A DNA stretch of 64,000 nucleotides from the NCBI RefSeq assembly GCF_037126465.1, contig NC_088202.1:124634123-124698122 (forward strand), written 5' to 3'. A program made the translations under genes and the position numbers. The notes beneath the pieces were generated by a model, which searched no databases, was not told the origin of the DNA, and saw only the letters and a program-made list of their open reading frames with translations. This document shows, piece after piece, positions 25,282-34,684 of the stretch; the stretch's first letter is position 1; every line of letters begins with the position of its first letter. This stretch comes from Ornithodoros turicata. Taxonomy: Eukaryota > Arthropoda > Arachnida > Ixodida > Argasidae.

Positions 25282-25936
25282 GCCAACACCAGCTATAGCT
25301 TGTCTACCCTTGTCTACTCCTGTGATGTCCTTCCATATCATTGGTTTGACTTTATGTGTACTTGTAAAACAACTCACATCGTCATCATCACTTATTTCTT
25401 GTTGTTATGCGCGCTTGACAGTCATGCTCAGTGTATTTAACACCAATTCTCACTCTGATACACGTCGATGGCGACATTTGAGCGAAATAAGTATGATATT
25501 GAGCACCTCGAATTTAGTTTTGAATTTCCAGTTATTTCAATATCGTCGTACCTTACTCAAATATTTACACGGGTTTGATCTTGTTAAGGGTGCTAGTTTC
25601 TGGCTACTATTTGTTAGCTATAAGCTCTTGAACGTTGCCAGTAAGTGCTATGTCAACAGCATATGCGTGCTCAACATAGAAATTTACAGTAATGAAGAAT
25701 TATTTGATATGCAGAATATTAGCGGCTGTCCCTGCTAATGTAGCTCAGCAACGGGAAGTGATCTGTGATTATTATTTGTTCTGGCTTCCTTTCGAAGTGA
25801 AAACTCAATTTTGCTGCATGATGGGTAGGCAGAACTTTTACAGTCGGCTTTTTTCTTCGCATCCATATCTAAGCATGTTATACACCACAACCCACTGACG
25901 ACCAACCTTACAATAAGTAAATCAAGGAATTGAAGT

Positions 25937-25985
25937 TCGTAACAACAACAATAAATTATGACGATGAGATGGGGTGTTTCGTAAC
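25937..25985 (-). mobile_element. Non-LTR retrotransposon 3' tail fragment
   Basis: Minus strand GAAACACCCCATCTCATCG, then TTTATTGTTGTTGTTACG, the same tail pattern as the 18.4 kb copy. Confidence 0.55.
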
Positions 25986-26249
25986 ACAACAAGCGCTGGC
26001 ATCCATGTTTGCTTAATTCATATCTGATATTCAGTGTGACAATAAAATATATTTACATTGCCTGTATTAATATTTGCCAGTATTTTATTTGTCCGTCGAG
26101 GAAAAATGAGTAGTTTTAGTCCTCTTACAGACTATAGATACTCTGGCACAACCATCAGTCTTTTGCGGGAAGCGAGTTTCTGCGAAGTTTACTAACTAGT
26201 ATTTGCAGTGGCGGAGGGGAAGGGGGGCGATTAAATGCAATGCACCCAA

Positions 26250-26315
26250 TGGGGAGTAATTACAATCTAGGGGAGTAGAAGCCGCAGTTGCTCCCAAGTG
26301 TTTTCTTTTTTCCTA
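26250..26315 (+). repeat. Fragment of the 40.1 kb CACTCTWA element
   Basis: GGGGAGTAAT and CTAGGGGAGTAGAAGC match the right end of the element at 40103-40631, decayed. Confidence 0.5.
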
Positions 26316-27470
26316 ACGATCTGGTCACAGCCTCCAACAAGTTCAAATGTTTACCTCTATCATGGCGCGCTACGTCACTTACAATTTTTTCATATATATA
26401 TCTACATTGGAGTAAGGTGCTATGTTGTTTTGAGAGCACAGTTAAACATGCAGCACTACGCAGCGTTTAAGCGCCGGGGAACCCCTCGCGTGCGCTTGAT
26501 TAATTGTCCCTGGCAGCTTCACGCGAGGCGGTTAACGGCGTCAGGAGTATTCGCTGAAAGAGGATGTTCCCCCGAATGATTCACCCATGCACACCGCGTG
26601 GCTCCTTCACATTAACACTAATTTGGAGCTGCGTGCAAACTAATCCGCTTCTAATGCGGCTGATCCTCAGGAGCGCTTTAAGCTAGCCGGAAAAGTGTAC
26701 ACGCATGGAGAGTGACAGTGCTTCTTTGTTATGCGACGTGTTTTATTTAACATGTACGTCATTTATTAAAAGCACAAATAAACTGCACTCACTACTAAAG
26801 TGGGCAGGCTAATGGATTGTTCGAGGTGTCATGACGTATAAGGTAAACAAGTTGCGTGATATTAGGCACGTGTATACTATACGATGGTGTGAGATTCCTG
26901 TGGTTCTTGAGTTGTAGTAAATTTCTCTCTTACTATTAGGTAAGTGTACAAACATATTACAGCCCCGGGAGCACAATATGTATATGTTTATCAGTGGCCT
27001 TTCCCGTTCACACTTACTGCTACGTTTTTATATTTTGAAATACTTGCAATGCCTGATATTGAGTGGGACCGTCGTAAGACATGTACGGTAATTTGCGACT
27101 CAACTTGTAACTCCAGTTTTGCTGTTAACAATGTTTTTAAAGCGACCCGGTGGTTACCGCCAGATGTAACTTTATGTGCTGCAGATCGCTCCCGATCCAA
27201 ATCATTCTTTACGCTTGCACACTGGAGACTATTTAGTGCATTGCGATATTTGCAGCTGTTCATTATTCGTGTTCCTAAAGGAAAGTCAATTCTGAAACTA
27301 TATTGCTGCATTAATGTATACCATTACTTTGCCTAAATGCCTTGTTATGCCCTTAGTCAGTCTTCCTCGGTCACTCATTATGCAAGATGATTTTCCCCGT
27401 TTAAGAATGGTCACCACGTGACAATAACATTTCGAGACGCGCGTCGGCCAAGCATTGGCGTCGATATTGC
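26316..27470. other. No recognised feature
   Basis: Intronic DNA approaching the Hox2 exon. No clear repeat, which makes it a candidate for conserved non-coding search. Confidence 0.35.
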
Positions 27471-27476
27471 TGACAG
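27471..27476 (+). promoter_or_regulatory. Candidate Hth/Meis half site TGACAG
   Basis: TGACAG, the Hth/Meis/Prep core, lies about 180 bases from the PBC-Hox-like site. This pairing resembles Hox auto- and cross-regulatory enhancers. The motif is short, so the call is weak on its own. Confidence 0.25.
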
Positions 27477-27657
27477 TCAGTTGACACAGCACAGTGAAGG
27501 AAGGAAGACAAATTGATTTGTTGCAATCGCTACGAGAGCCACCTACCGAGGTTAAGCCTAGTGCGTCTGTGTTTCAACGGTGCATCACTAGCGGTACGCT
27601 GACCGGCGGCGGACGAACGAGCGAACGTAGAGCCGAAAGCGATAGCGCCGCTCCCAA

Positions 27658-27667
27658 TGATTGATGG
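27658..27667 (+). promoter_or_regulatory. Candidate Exd/Pbx-Hox bipartite site
   Basis: TGATTGATGG matches the PBC-Hox consensus TGATNNATGG used by labial/Hox1-Hox2 group proteins. It sits in intron 1 about 50 bases past the splice donor, in GC-rich sequence without an evident repeat. A 10-mer can occur by chance; function is inference. Confidence 0.35.
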
Positions 27668-27710
27668 TGGCCGGCGCGGCGGTGATGGATGAAGCAGAAG
27701 CACGTGGTCC

Positions 27711-27720
27711 ACTCACCTTG
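27711..27720 (-). other. pb: Splice donor of Hox2 exon 1
   Basis: On the minus strand the exon ends CAAG and the intron starts GTGAGT. It splits a glycine codon (phase 1). Reading past the donor gives unrelated sequence (WTTCFCF...), as expected for intron. Confidence 0.85.
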
Positions 27721-27942
27721 GTGTGTTTTCCTAGTGGTCTTCTTCTCCTTCATCCAGGGGTACTCCGGGACTCCGATCTGCGGATGTTTGTTGTTCGGCG
27801 GCGACGCGTCCGGCATAGGGGGGCCTTCCATAGGCTGGCACATGGGTGCGACGGGCCGGAAGCTGTCGCCGACGTGTGGCAGCGCTGTCATGAATTCTGC
27901 CATGGAAGGCTGGCTGTTGAGGAAGCCCGCGTCCTCCTCCAT
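27717..27942 (-). CDS. pb: Hox2 / proboscipedia homeotic protein, coding exon 1
   Basis: Homeodomain transcription factor of the Hox2 class, acting in the nucleus to set anterior segment identity. Seen: translation on the minus strand from the ATG at 27942-27940 (context GCCATGG) gives 75 codons plus one base. Residues 7-17 (FLNSQPSMAEF) match the N-terminal SQPS motif of Hox2 proteins. Residues 60-68 (EYPWMKEKK) are the Hox2 form of the YPWM hexapeptide that contacts the Exd/Pbx cofactor. The exon ends CAAG|GTGAGT, a consensus donor, in phase 1, placed between hexapeptide and homeodomain as in other Hox2 genes. The homeobox exon is not in this window and must lie left of position 1. The frame is also open upstream to a GTG near 27984, but the ATG is preferred because of its context and the fit to the family N-terminus. 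GC content is far above the flanks. Family assignment is strong; full gene structure is inferred. Confidence 0.93.
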
Positions 27943-28380
27943 GGCACAGTCAGTCGGCCGGGCCGCCGCCGCCGCCACCGTCACGATAGACTCTTCTCAA
28001 CAGGGCCGTCGTCGTCGCCATCGCTTCGCGTTTCTCAACGCCGCGCATCGGCGCCGCATTGCTCCCGATTGATAACAGACTCCACTTGGGTTGCGTCACG
28101 TGGGTCGGGCAGCCAATGGTACCGCCTCCGCGCCTGCTCCCTGTCGTTCGCTCCGCCCCCGCGTGCGCGAGTATGCCCACCACCGCGTGTGCGCGAGCTG
28201 CGCGGCCCCGGGCTCGAGCGGGACCTTTGACGAACAAGCTATGGCAACCAGATGGCCGTCCTTCGGTGGCCCGCGCGCGAACTTTGGCCCCAGGTGAGCC
28301 GATCGAGGAGTGCCCTCACTTTGTTTACGCCCGCCAAGTAGCTGCTGTCTGACCTGCGCCGCCGCCGCAAACACTATGCC
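27943..28380 (-). promoter_or_regulatory. GC-rich 5'UTR/promoter block of Hox2
   Basis: A block much richer in GC and CpG than its surroundings lies directly 5' of the Hox2 start codon. It contains a GCC/GCG-rich run next to the ATG, an E-box (TCACGTGG, 28096-28103), a CCAAT box (28113-28117, plus strand) and a GC box (CCGCCCC, 28153-28159). These sit about 150-215 bases from the ATG. No TATA box is obvious, so a CpG-type promoter is likely. The transcription start is not determined. Long open frames on both strands here reflect GC richness, not coding. Confidence 0.55.
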
Positions 28381-28622
28381 GCCTCTTCAATCATGCCTGT
28401 CGGAGGAAAGCATCAAACGCTCCGTTTATGTGTCACTCGTTCTACGTGACGAAAACACTGTTTAGCTGCCGCGTAATGATGGACGTGGGAAGTTGCCTGC
28501 TCTCAGTGTAGAAGTTACAGGCGCGTGACACCGGCATTCGGGACTTCGTAGCTTCTTGTCCAAAGTATTATACGCTACTATTGCTCATTGCGACTTAACT
28601 CACGCACTAGTCTAATTGTTGA

Positions 28623-28643
28623 ATTATTATTATTATTATTATT
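28623..28643 (+). repeat. (ATT)7 microsatellite
   Basis: Seven uninterrupted ATT units. Confidence 0.9.
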
Positions 28644-30072
28644 AAGAGGGAAAACGGGTTCTTCTTTTCAGTGATTTCGTGGCAAGAGATGAACTGTGTA
28701 GGACAGTTTTGAACTAATGAAGAGGAGTGAACGACGTAGTATTGTCAATGTCTAGTACTTACTATGTGTGTGTGTCTGTATATATATACATATACATAAG
28801 AGCGGGCGATAAATTCTGCGCGCAAACTACGAGAAGCCACTTCAAGTGGGAATTACTTTACGCATATAAATCCCGCATGTACCTGGGTACTTCTTCTTTT
28901 TTTTTTTTTTTTTTTTAGAGAAGGGTTCACAGTTGTTCCTTCTTTGGCGATATACTCGCCACTTGAGCCGACTTCAGCAATACCGGCGAACGTACCAGTC
29001 ATATAAAATTTTCCCAATAGCTACTTCGTATGGTTGACGTATGTATACTTTGTAAAAAATAATCATGTCGGCCATCGACACGTACTGCGGAAGTTAACCT
29101 CCATTTGGTCACCTCTTTTTTTTTCAGAACTCCGTCGCACCAGTGACCTCGTAATTTTGACATTTCGTGTAGCCTAGTAGCTCTTGCGTTCGCAGTACAA
29201 ATTCGGAACGATGACCATTAACTTGAAGGGGTTGTGACACTTGATATAGACATGCTTTCTTACATCATGAACGCACTGTACTGCATGTGGAGTATTGAAG
29301 ACAAAAGCATTGACTTTCTGAGTCCTGTACTTTTCGAGACATGAACCACACGTCCCCGTACAGCTTTGACGTCCGAGGAGTGAGAGTATTACGACCATTC
29401 CCATTGGTAGTTGTAAGCACGTGACCTATCTCGCGCTGTCTCGTTGGCGGAGACACCTGCATGGTGTCAGAGTGGATGGCATTTCGATATTCGCGGTACA
29501 CGGATTTTTACATTTGTGGGGCATAACTTGAAGCAAAGTGTCGCAACTCCTTTGAGGTACGTACCTATATACACTCTAAAAACAGAAGCAGTCCAGTTCA
29601 ACCTAAAAATTACATGTCTGGTGCTGCAGGAGGACTTTATATATGTGTCATAAGACACTGAACTCCTAAAAGAATTAGTGTTCAACATAAACATCAGCGA
29701 AAAAGGAATAAGCACAACGTTTCAGGCGCTATGTTGATACTCACTTCACTGCGTGACGTCATACAGATTCGGCGGCGAGATTGGTGGGCAAAAATCGCAC
29801 GATCATCGAGTCACTGGGTGTTTTCTGTCGTTATTAAAGGCATGCGGCAGAGTGGTGTAGCTATTGGATGTGCTACGTGGTACAGAAATACGCAGAGTAC
29901 ACATCATGCGGTTTCCTACTCCCTTTTGCCCACCAGTGGCGTCTTCTCTATATGCGCTTGTGCATATGCGCCCTCATATTTACAAACAGAAGTGGGTTTA
30001 TATGCATCAACAATGTCACTCCTAGGTTGAGCACGACTATAGTATATGGTATTGTTTATGTTAAGGGCAGGT
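28644..30072. other. No recognised gene
   Basis: Contains a long T-run (about 28898-28916) and short TG/AT runs near 28760-28795. Confidence 0.4.
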
Positions 30073-30197
30073 CCTCAGGACGAGAGCCGCCGATGTATAG
30101 AACGGAGACTGTTGTTTTTCTGGGTGGGAGAAGAAAAACTACAGTAGAAGAATAAAAGAACAGTCTCTGTTCCAAACCGGCGGCTCTCGTCCTGAGG
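30073..30197. mobile_element. CCTCAGGACGAG palindromic MITE
   Basis: Perfect 20-base ends CCTCAGGACGAGAGCCGCCG (30073-30092) and its complement (30178-30197). Arms continue with an AGACTGTT / AACAGTCT pair. A solo end is at 7463. Confidence 0.75.
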
Positions 30198-30819
30198 CTT
30201 CCTCGCCTCTGAACTGGATTTTCTGCCCTGCCATACACGGTATTGTTTAACTATACCACACTATACCCGCGTGCGTCTCTCGATTGTTCTCTCTCTTCAT
30301 AACGGCGCTAGGGCCTGGATGCCGGGTAACTGACAGTTGGCACATCTCTTGCAAGGCGATGTAAAGTAACAATGAAGCCTGGACTCAAGAAATCAAACGC
30401 ATTTACACATGTGTTTTCTTTCGTGCGTCTTGTGCTGCTTTACGTCATACCACTTTACAGGTTCATACCGTCGCCTGATATACCAAGCCATGCTTAGTTT
30501 CCTCTCTGTATAGTCAGATGCCAGGTGCGCGCGTACATTCTACATCTATCTCCAATGAATTACGAGAATAATAACCTCTACCTCATGTGTCCTTTCTTTT
30601 GTTAATTAGATGAACGGAGAAACACGGAACTATATGCTGCAAACCTCTTTATAACCCCTTCCTTCCAAATTGGAATCAAAGGTGATTGAACTCAATGTGA
30701 ACTGATTTTCGTATTTTACACGTCAAAAGATAATTTCATTGCAGAGACTAACAGTACGGGTTCCTGATATGCGACACATACCTTGGTGGTGGTGGTTGGT
30801 AAAATAACAAGGGGAGGTT

Positions 30820-30839
30820 GAATTCGCGCAAGCGAATTC
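30820..30839 (-). other. 3' terminal hairpin of a non-LTR element
   Basis: GAATTCGC / GCGAATTC stem of 8 bp with a 4-base loop, about 185 bases 3' of the stop codon at 31024. A matching GAATTCG hairpin sits about 190 bases past the stop of the related copy at 60049. Confidence 0.6.
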
Positions 30840-31461
30840 TGCTACCCAAAAAAAAAAAGAAAGACGGTACACCCCAAAGCAGAAAAAAAGAAGAAAGGAA
30901 ACGGTACGATTGCACCACAGGATGTGCGAGCGCACCGCAAAAGCTCACCGGGGTGAGCGTCTCGACCGCGACAACGCAGGACCGAGCGCGCCGTTCACAT
31001 CCGCCGTAATGTCCACGCTCCGTCTAGTATAGAGTTTCTAGTCCACATTTCACAATGAAATTGACAAGAGCATTGAAGGCCGCGTCCCTGTGGTTAGCGT
31101 CCCATACGCCTAAGACTTTCTCTATGCTGAAGTCCCTGCTGTCGAGATGGCCAAGGGTCAGCCTCAAGATGCCTCTTTGTGCAGCATGTTTTGGACAATG
31201 CATGATGATATGTTCAGTGTTTTCCACTGTCCCGCACAGTAGACAGTCGGGCGAGTCCACCTTGCCCACTTTATGAAGAAACTGGCGACCATAGGGCACA
31301 TTCAGGCGTAGACGATGCAGGAGAGTTTCTATGTGTCTGGGCGTTTTTGAAGGTATCGTAAAATTCAGCTCCGGGTCCAGCGTGCGCAGCAGTGACGGAC
31401 CACTGTCCACTGACCACGGACACATACCTTGTTGGTGCCGTTCCAAGTAGATGGATGGCAA
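30840..31461 (-). pseudogene. Non-LTR retrotransposon C-terminus with CCHC zinc motif
   Basis: The C-terminal 145 residues of a retrotransposon polyprotein read open on the minus strand (31461-31024). Seen: TPRHIETLLHRLRLNV, then CLLCGTVENTEHIIMHC (Cys-x2-Cys...His...Cys; about 31196-31248), then VLGVWDANHRDAAFNALV near the end. This Cys/His motif after RNase H is known from I-like and related clades. RNase H and reverse transcriptase are missing, so this is a 5'-truncated copy. It is one of the better preserved remnants: no frameshift across 145 codons. The 3'UTR runs into the hairpin at 30820. Confidence 0.8.
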
Positions 31462-31574
31462 TCAATTAGTAGCATAAGTATCACGTAGCAGTCAACATCA
31501 GGCGCCCGAGGAGTAGGTCTAAAGTGCTCAGAAGTACACGACCTACGCAGTGAAGCAATTTGACGGGTTAATTA

Positions 31575-31715
31575 CGAGGGTGCTTCGAATGAAAACCAAA
31601 AAATAATTTTGTACTAGCTGCATATTACATGTGGGTGAAGTAAAACACACCTATTTTTCAACGTAATCGCCCCGTATAGTGTTAATGCACTTGCGCCAAC
31701 AGTGCGCTAGCGCGT
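31575..31715 (-). mobile_element. Mariner 3' end fragment
   Basis: The minus strand encodes a decayed mariner C-terminus ending GDYVEK and stop, followed by a terminal repeat (CGAGGGTGC on plus) next to a TA (31573-31574). Confidence 0.6.
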
Positions 31716-31962
31716 GAATACACTGCAATATAATAACGATAATGAAATACTTTCGGATGTACGAGCAACCAATGAAGCATCGCATTCTTCACAACGCGCC
31801 GTCGTCTCTATATAGAAATGTTGTGCTACCAAGGTGCTCTTTGGCTGCCTGGTTGCATGGTGACATCGTAGCACCGAGCGATCTGCCTGCTGGTGCGAGC
31901 TCTAAAATGTGAAAATTTCAAGAAGCTATGTCTGAGGAATAAGCAACTGTGGGAGACATTCA

Positions 31963-32680
31963 GTGCGGAGATCGCGGATGGTTGCGACCGTCTACGATAG
32001 GGTTGAGGGTGTTTGTTGCCCTGCAGGAGCAAAACTCCATGGTTACCAGCAGTTGGTGTATCAACAAAAATGTACAAGCTTCGCATCAGCCGAGATGCGA
32101 GAATTCACGAAACTAAATGGGATTCAACACGTCTTCACGCCAGTTTACCATCCAGCTTCTAACGGCTCCGCAGAACGTACGGTACAGACCGTCAAGTCTG
32201 GTCTTTCAAGACAAGCAAGGGAGCGACTGGGAATATGGAAACTGTCAAGACTGCTATTTTCCTTGCGGTCCACCCCGAGTGCCACAACCGGAAAGACAAC
32301 AGCGGAGATCGTGTTCGGGCCGCCTTCAAGTTCGACTTGACCTGCTGCGGCCTGCTAACGACAGACAACAGGACCTAGAGTTGCCTGTGGCTGCTCGACG
32401 GTTCAACAGAAGTGACGCGGTGTTCGTACGAAGTTACAGAGGGGCAGACAAATGGTGCCCCGCGACGATTACGGCGACAGAGGGCAGCTGTACTACAGAG
32501 TGCGACGCAGCGATGGATTAGAGCACGTGTATATACAGGTGAATAGAGATACGCCGCCGTCAAGCGAGCGCAGTAGAGCCTCATCAAACAGATTCTGCAG
32601 ACAACTTCTACCACTGCCCTCTCACATGCGGGTTCTCTGGGGACGTCGAACGTCTGTGGGAACGTATCCAGCGAACTGCA
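31963..32680 (+). pseudogene. Ty3/gypsy integrase fragment
   Basis: Encodes the second half of an LTR-retrotransposon integrase. Seen: ASAEMREFTKLNGIQHV and YHPASNGSAERTVQT. The Glu in the latter is the third catalytic residue. The usual SDNG motif with the second catalytic Asp is degraded (YQQK). After a shift to another frame (about 32340) and back (about 32452), the C-terminal domain reads RSYRGADKWCPATI and LYYRVRRSDGLEHVYIQV. No LTRs, reverse transcriptase or gag nearby. The lineage looks like mag/K02A2.6-type, from memory. Confidence 0.8.
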
Positions 32681-32758
32681 GTTTTCAGGCGAGTACATAT
32701 AGGAACTCTCAATAGGTGCCCGCTAGTGTCTGTGCTACCTTTCTTCAAGTAGTATCTA

Positions 32759-32835
32759 GTGGGGACCCTGAAGGTCCACAACAAAGTAAGCATCACTTTT
32801 CCAGCCGACGGCTCTGTCCGAAATATCTTTGGTTT
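32759..32835 (-). mobile_element. Mariner internal fragment
   Basis: Minus strand KIFRTEPSAGKVMLTLLW matches the mariner block preceding the second catalytic Asp. Same strand as the 31575 end, with the gypsy fragment between them. Confidence 0.5.
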
Positions 32836-33899
32836 CGGTGACGGCCCGCTATTGTGTTTGACCACTTTGACTCTGGCTAGTAACGGTGGACCAGCCAGCT
32901 CTGATCTCCAGTCACGATACGAACGGAAAAGTTGTTTCCTTATTCGGTGCTGTAACTCGTCCACTCGCCACCTGGCGTTCGACTGTTAGCTGCGGGGTAT
33001 ACCATCTCGTGAACACCTTGCTGTACTTGAGCTCCTCATGGACGATGCCGTAGGCCTACTCTACGCCTCTCTGAAGTGTGTGAGCCGTATCTGTCACGGT
33101 GATGCACCTGTTCGCACCAATAAGTTTATTAGTGCGGACAGCCAAATTGTCGGTGCGCTATAGGCCCGGACGGGGAAGCGTCGCTAGTACTATTCATACC
33201 ATTCTTGAACTTGTTAGCCCACAAGTTGCAGTGATGACACAACGCCTTCTTCCATAAGTGTTTCTAAACGAGCGGCCATCTTTAATGGTTTCGTCACGAT
33301 GCTTTGGGGCAGGTTGGCCAAATATATACTGGGAGCTTAAGCACCGCCGTACTTCGGATATCACCGTACCACCGACTGGATGTCCATTCACACATTCGCG
33401 GTTTTCACTTGAGTCACCTTCGAACAAATGAACCTAATTCGTGGAGTCACCTGCGCGTGATGAACTCGAGAATTACGAGAAGAAGTTTAGTTTCAGACAC
33501 TAACTGCAAAGATATGCCCTGGGTCGTTCGCATCTGTTTATATTTTGCTCCATTCCCTTCTTTGTTATGGTTTCATTTTGTGTGTGTGTGTGCAGTCATT
33601 GCAATTGACATTTCGATGGATAAATTAAAATGACATTTTCTGTCCTAATATCGAATAAAATCATCGCAAGACTCAATAACGCGAAGGGTAAAAATGCTAT
33701 CTGCGGATCTTTTGTATTAGCAAGCTATCACAGGTTTCGCTTTCGCGAAAGGGTATAGGTGAGGTCATCACGTGCATACTAAGCGTTCGTCTCCAAGAAG
33801 TAATTGATGAGTCGAAAAACACCCAGAAAAACTAACATAGAAGGGTGGTTCAATGCTGACCGACACTTTTATTCTTTAAATAGAATGGCAAATTCGGGA
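32836..33899. other. No recognised gene; small stem at 33113-33137
   Basis: GCACCAATAA and TTATTAGTGC face each other around a short loop. Nothing else recognised. Confidence 0.35.
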
Positions 33900-34153
33900 A
33901 GCACCAACTACGTCAGTTTTTCAATAACGTCAGTAAGTATTCGACGCGCGCATCCAGACGCAGCAGCCATCGCTGTGGCAACACTTTGATGCTTTTGGCG
34001 TATATGGAAAGAATTGGGTGCTATCGCGGCCACTGCAGGACACCTTTCTGGAGGGCTGTGTGGAACGTCATATCTTGAAGTTGCTCTTTTAGGGGCCCAA
34101 ACAAATGGTAATCGCCTCGGGCTAAATCTGAGCTGTAAAGGGGTATAGGGCAA
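33900..34153 (-). mobile_element. Mariner-like C-terminal fragment
   Basis: Minus strand, with frame changes, gives a decayed YSPDLAPSDYHLFGPLK-like stretch (here about 34085-34145), then GGVLQWPR-like sequence. The catalytic Asp region is recognisable but degenerate. Confidence 0.45.
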
Positions 34154-34288
34154 AACCTCAGCAATATATACAGTTGTATGTACAACTCTATATATGTGCC
34201 TGCACCATGTTCATATTTTGTAACCTGAAGAGAAGTGCAGTCTCGTGCACGAAAGTCTTGTTTACCATGTGTAAATAAGTTACTCCTA

Positions 34289-34684
34289 CACTCTAAATCT
34301 TTTTACACCTTTAAAGATGTGATAACGTGCATGGCGTACGCCTTTTTCGGTGTAATTTCGGTAACATCATAATGGAGCACGGTTTCGCACAAATTTTCTT
34401 CACTCGAGTGTTGTCTGTCCTCCAAAAATTCAGTCTTGCAACATCTCAACATTGTTCAACAGTATTGTAAACACTCGCGTGCTCGATTATCGGTAGCGAT
34501 GCATATATGCATTAGCTCGTACCTACGATATCCAATACATAATGAAAGCAAGATTTGCACTGACACTTGATCTTTAGTAATACTTTCCGAATTTTGCAAA
34601 ATATCATCCTGGAGATGCAATGTTATGCAACCAGGTTGAATGTGCATAGCGCACACCTTTAAAGGTGTGAAAAAGTTTACAGTG
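34289..34684. mobile_element. CACTCTWA-terminus element, 396 bases
   Basis: Ends CACTCTAAATCTTTTTACAC and GTGAAAAAGTTTACAGTG, with inner pairs CACCTTTAAAG / CTTTAAAGGTG. Non-coding. Confidence 0.6.

Larger units (their letters stand above)
1..27716 (-). other. Hox2 intron 1 (partial, runs off the left edge)
   Basis: Inferred from the donor at 27716/27717 and the absence of a homeodomain or acceptor-linked coding exon to the left. The span is packed with SINEs, MITEs and retrotransposon tails listed separately. Long Hox2 introns between hexapeptide and homeobox are known in arthropods. Micro-exons, as known in fly pb, could be hidden here and would not be visible to me. Confidence 0.6.

Noticed and set aside
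25226..25738. 170-codon plus-strand frame
   Set aside because: AT-rich, no domain or family resemblance, and it begins inside a palindromic element arm; likely chance.
1..27716. Search by eye for the Hox2 homeobox exon
   Set aside because: No minus-strand frame contains homeodomain signatures such as WFQNRR; it must lie outside the window.
27943..27984. Upstream GTG start adding 14 residues to Hox2
   Set aside because: GTG starts are not expected here, and the downstream ATG has a strong context and fits the known Hox2 N-terminus.
27661..28230. 189-codon plus-strand open frame and overlapping frames at 27689-28374
   Set aside because: They are antisense or out-of-frame shadows of the GC-rich Hox2 exon and promoter; the minus-strand frame alone gives a family match.
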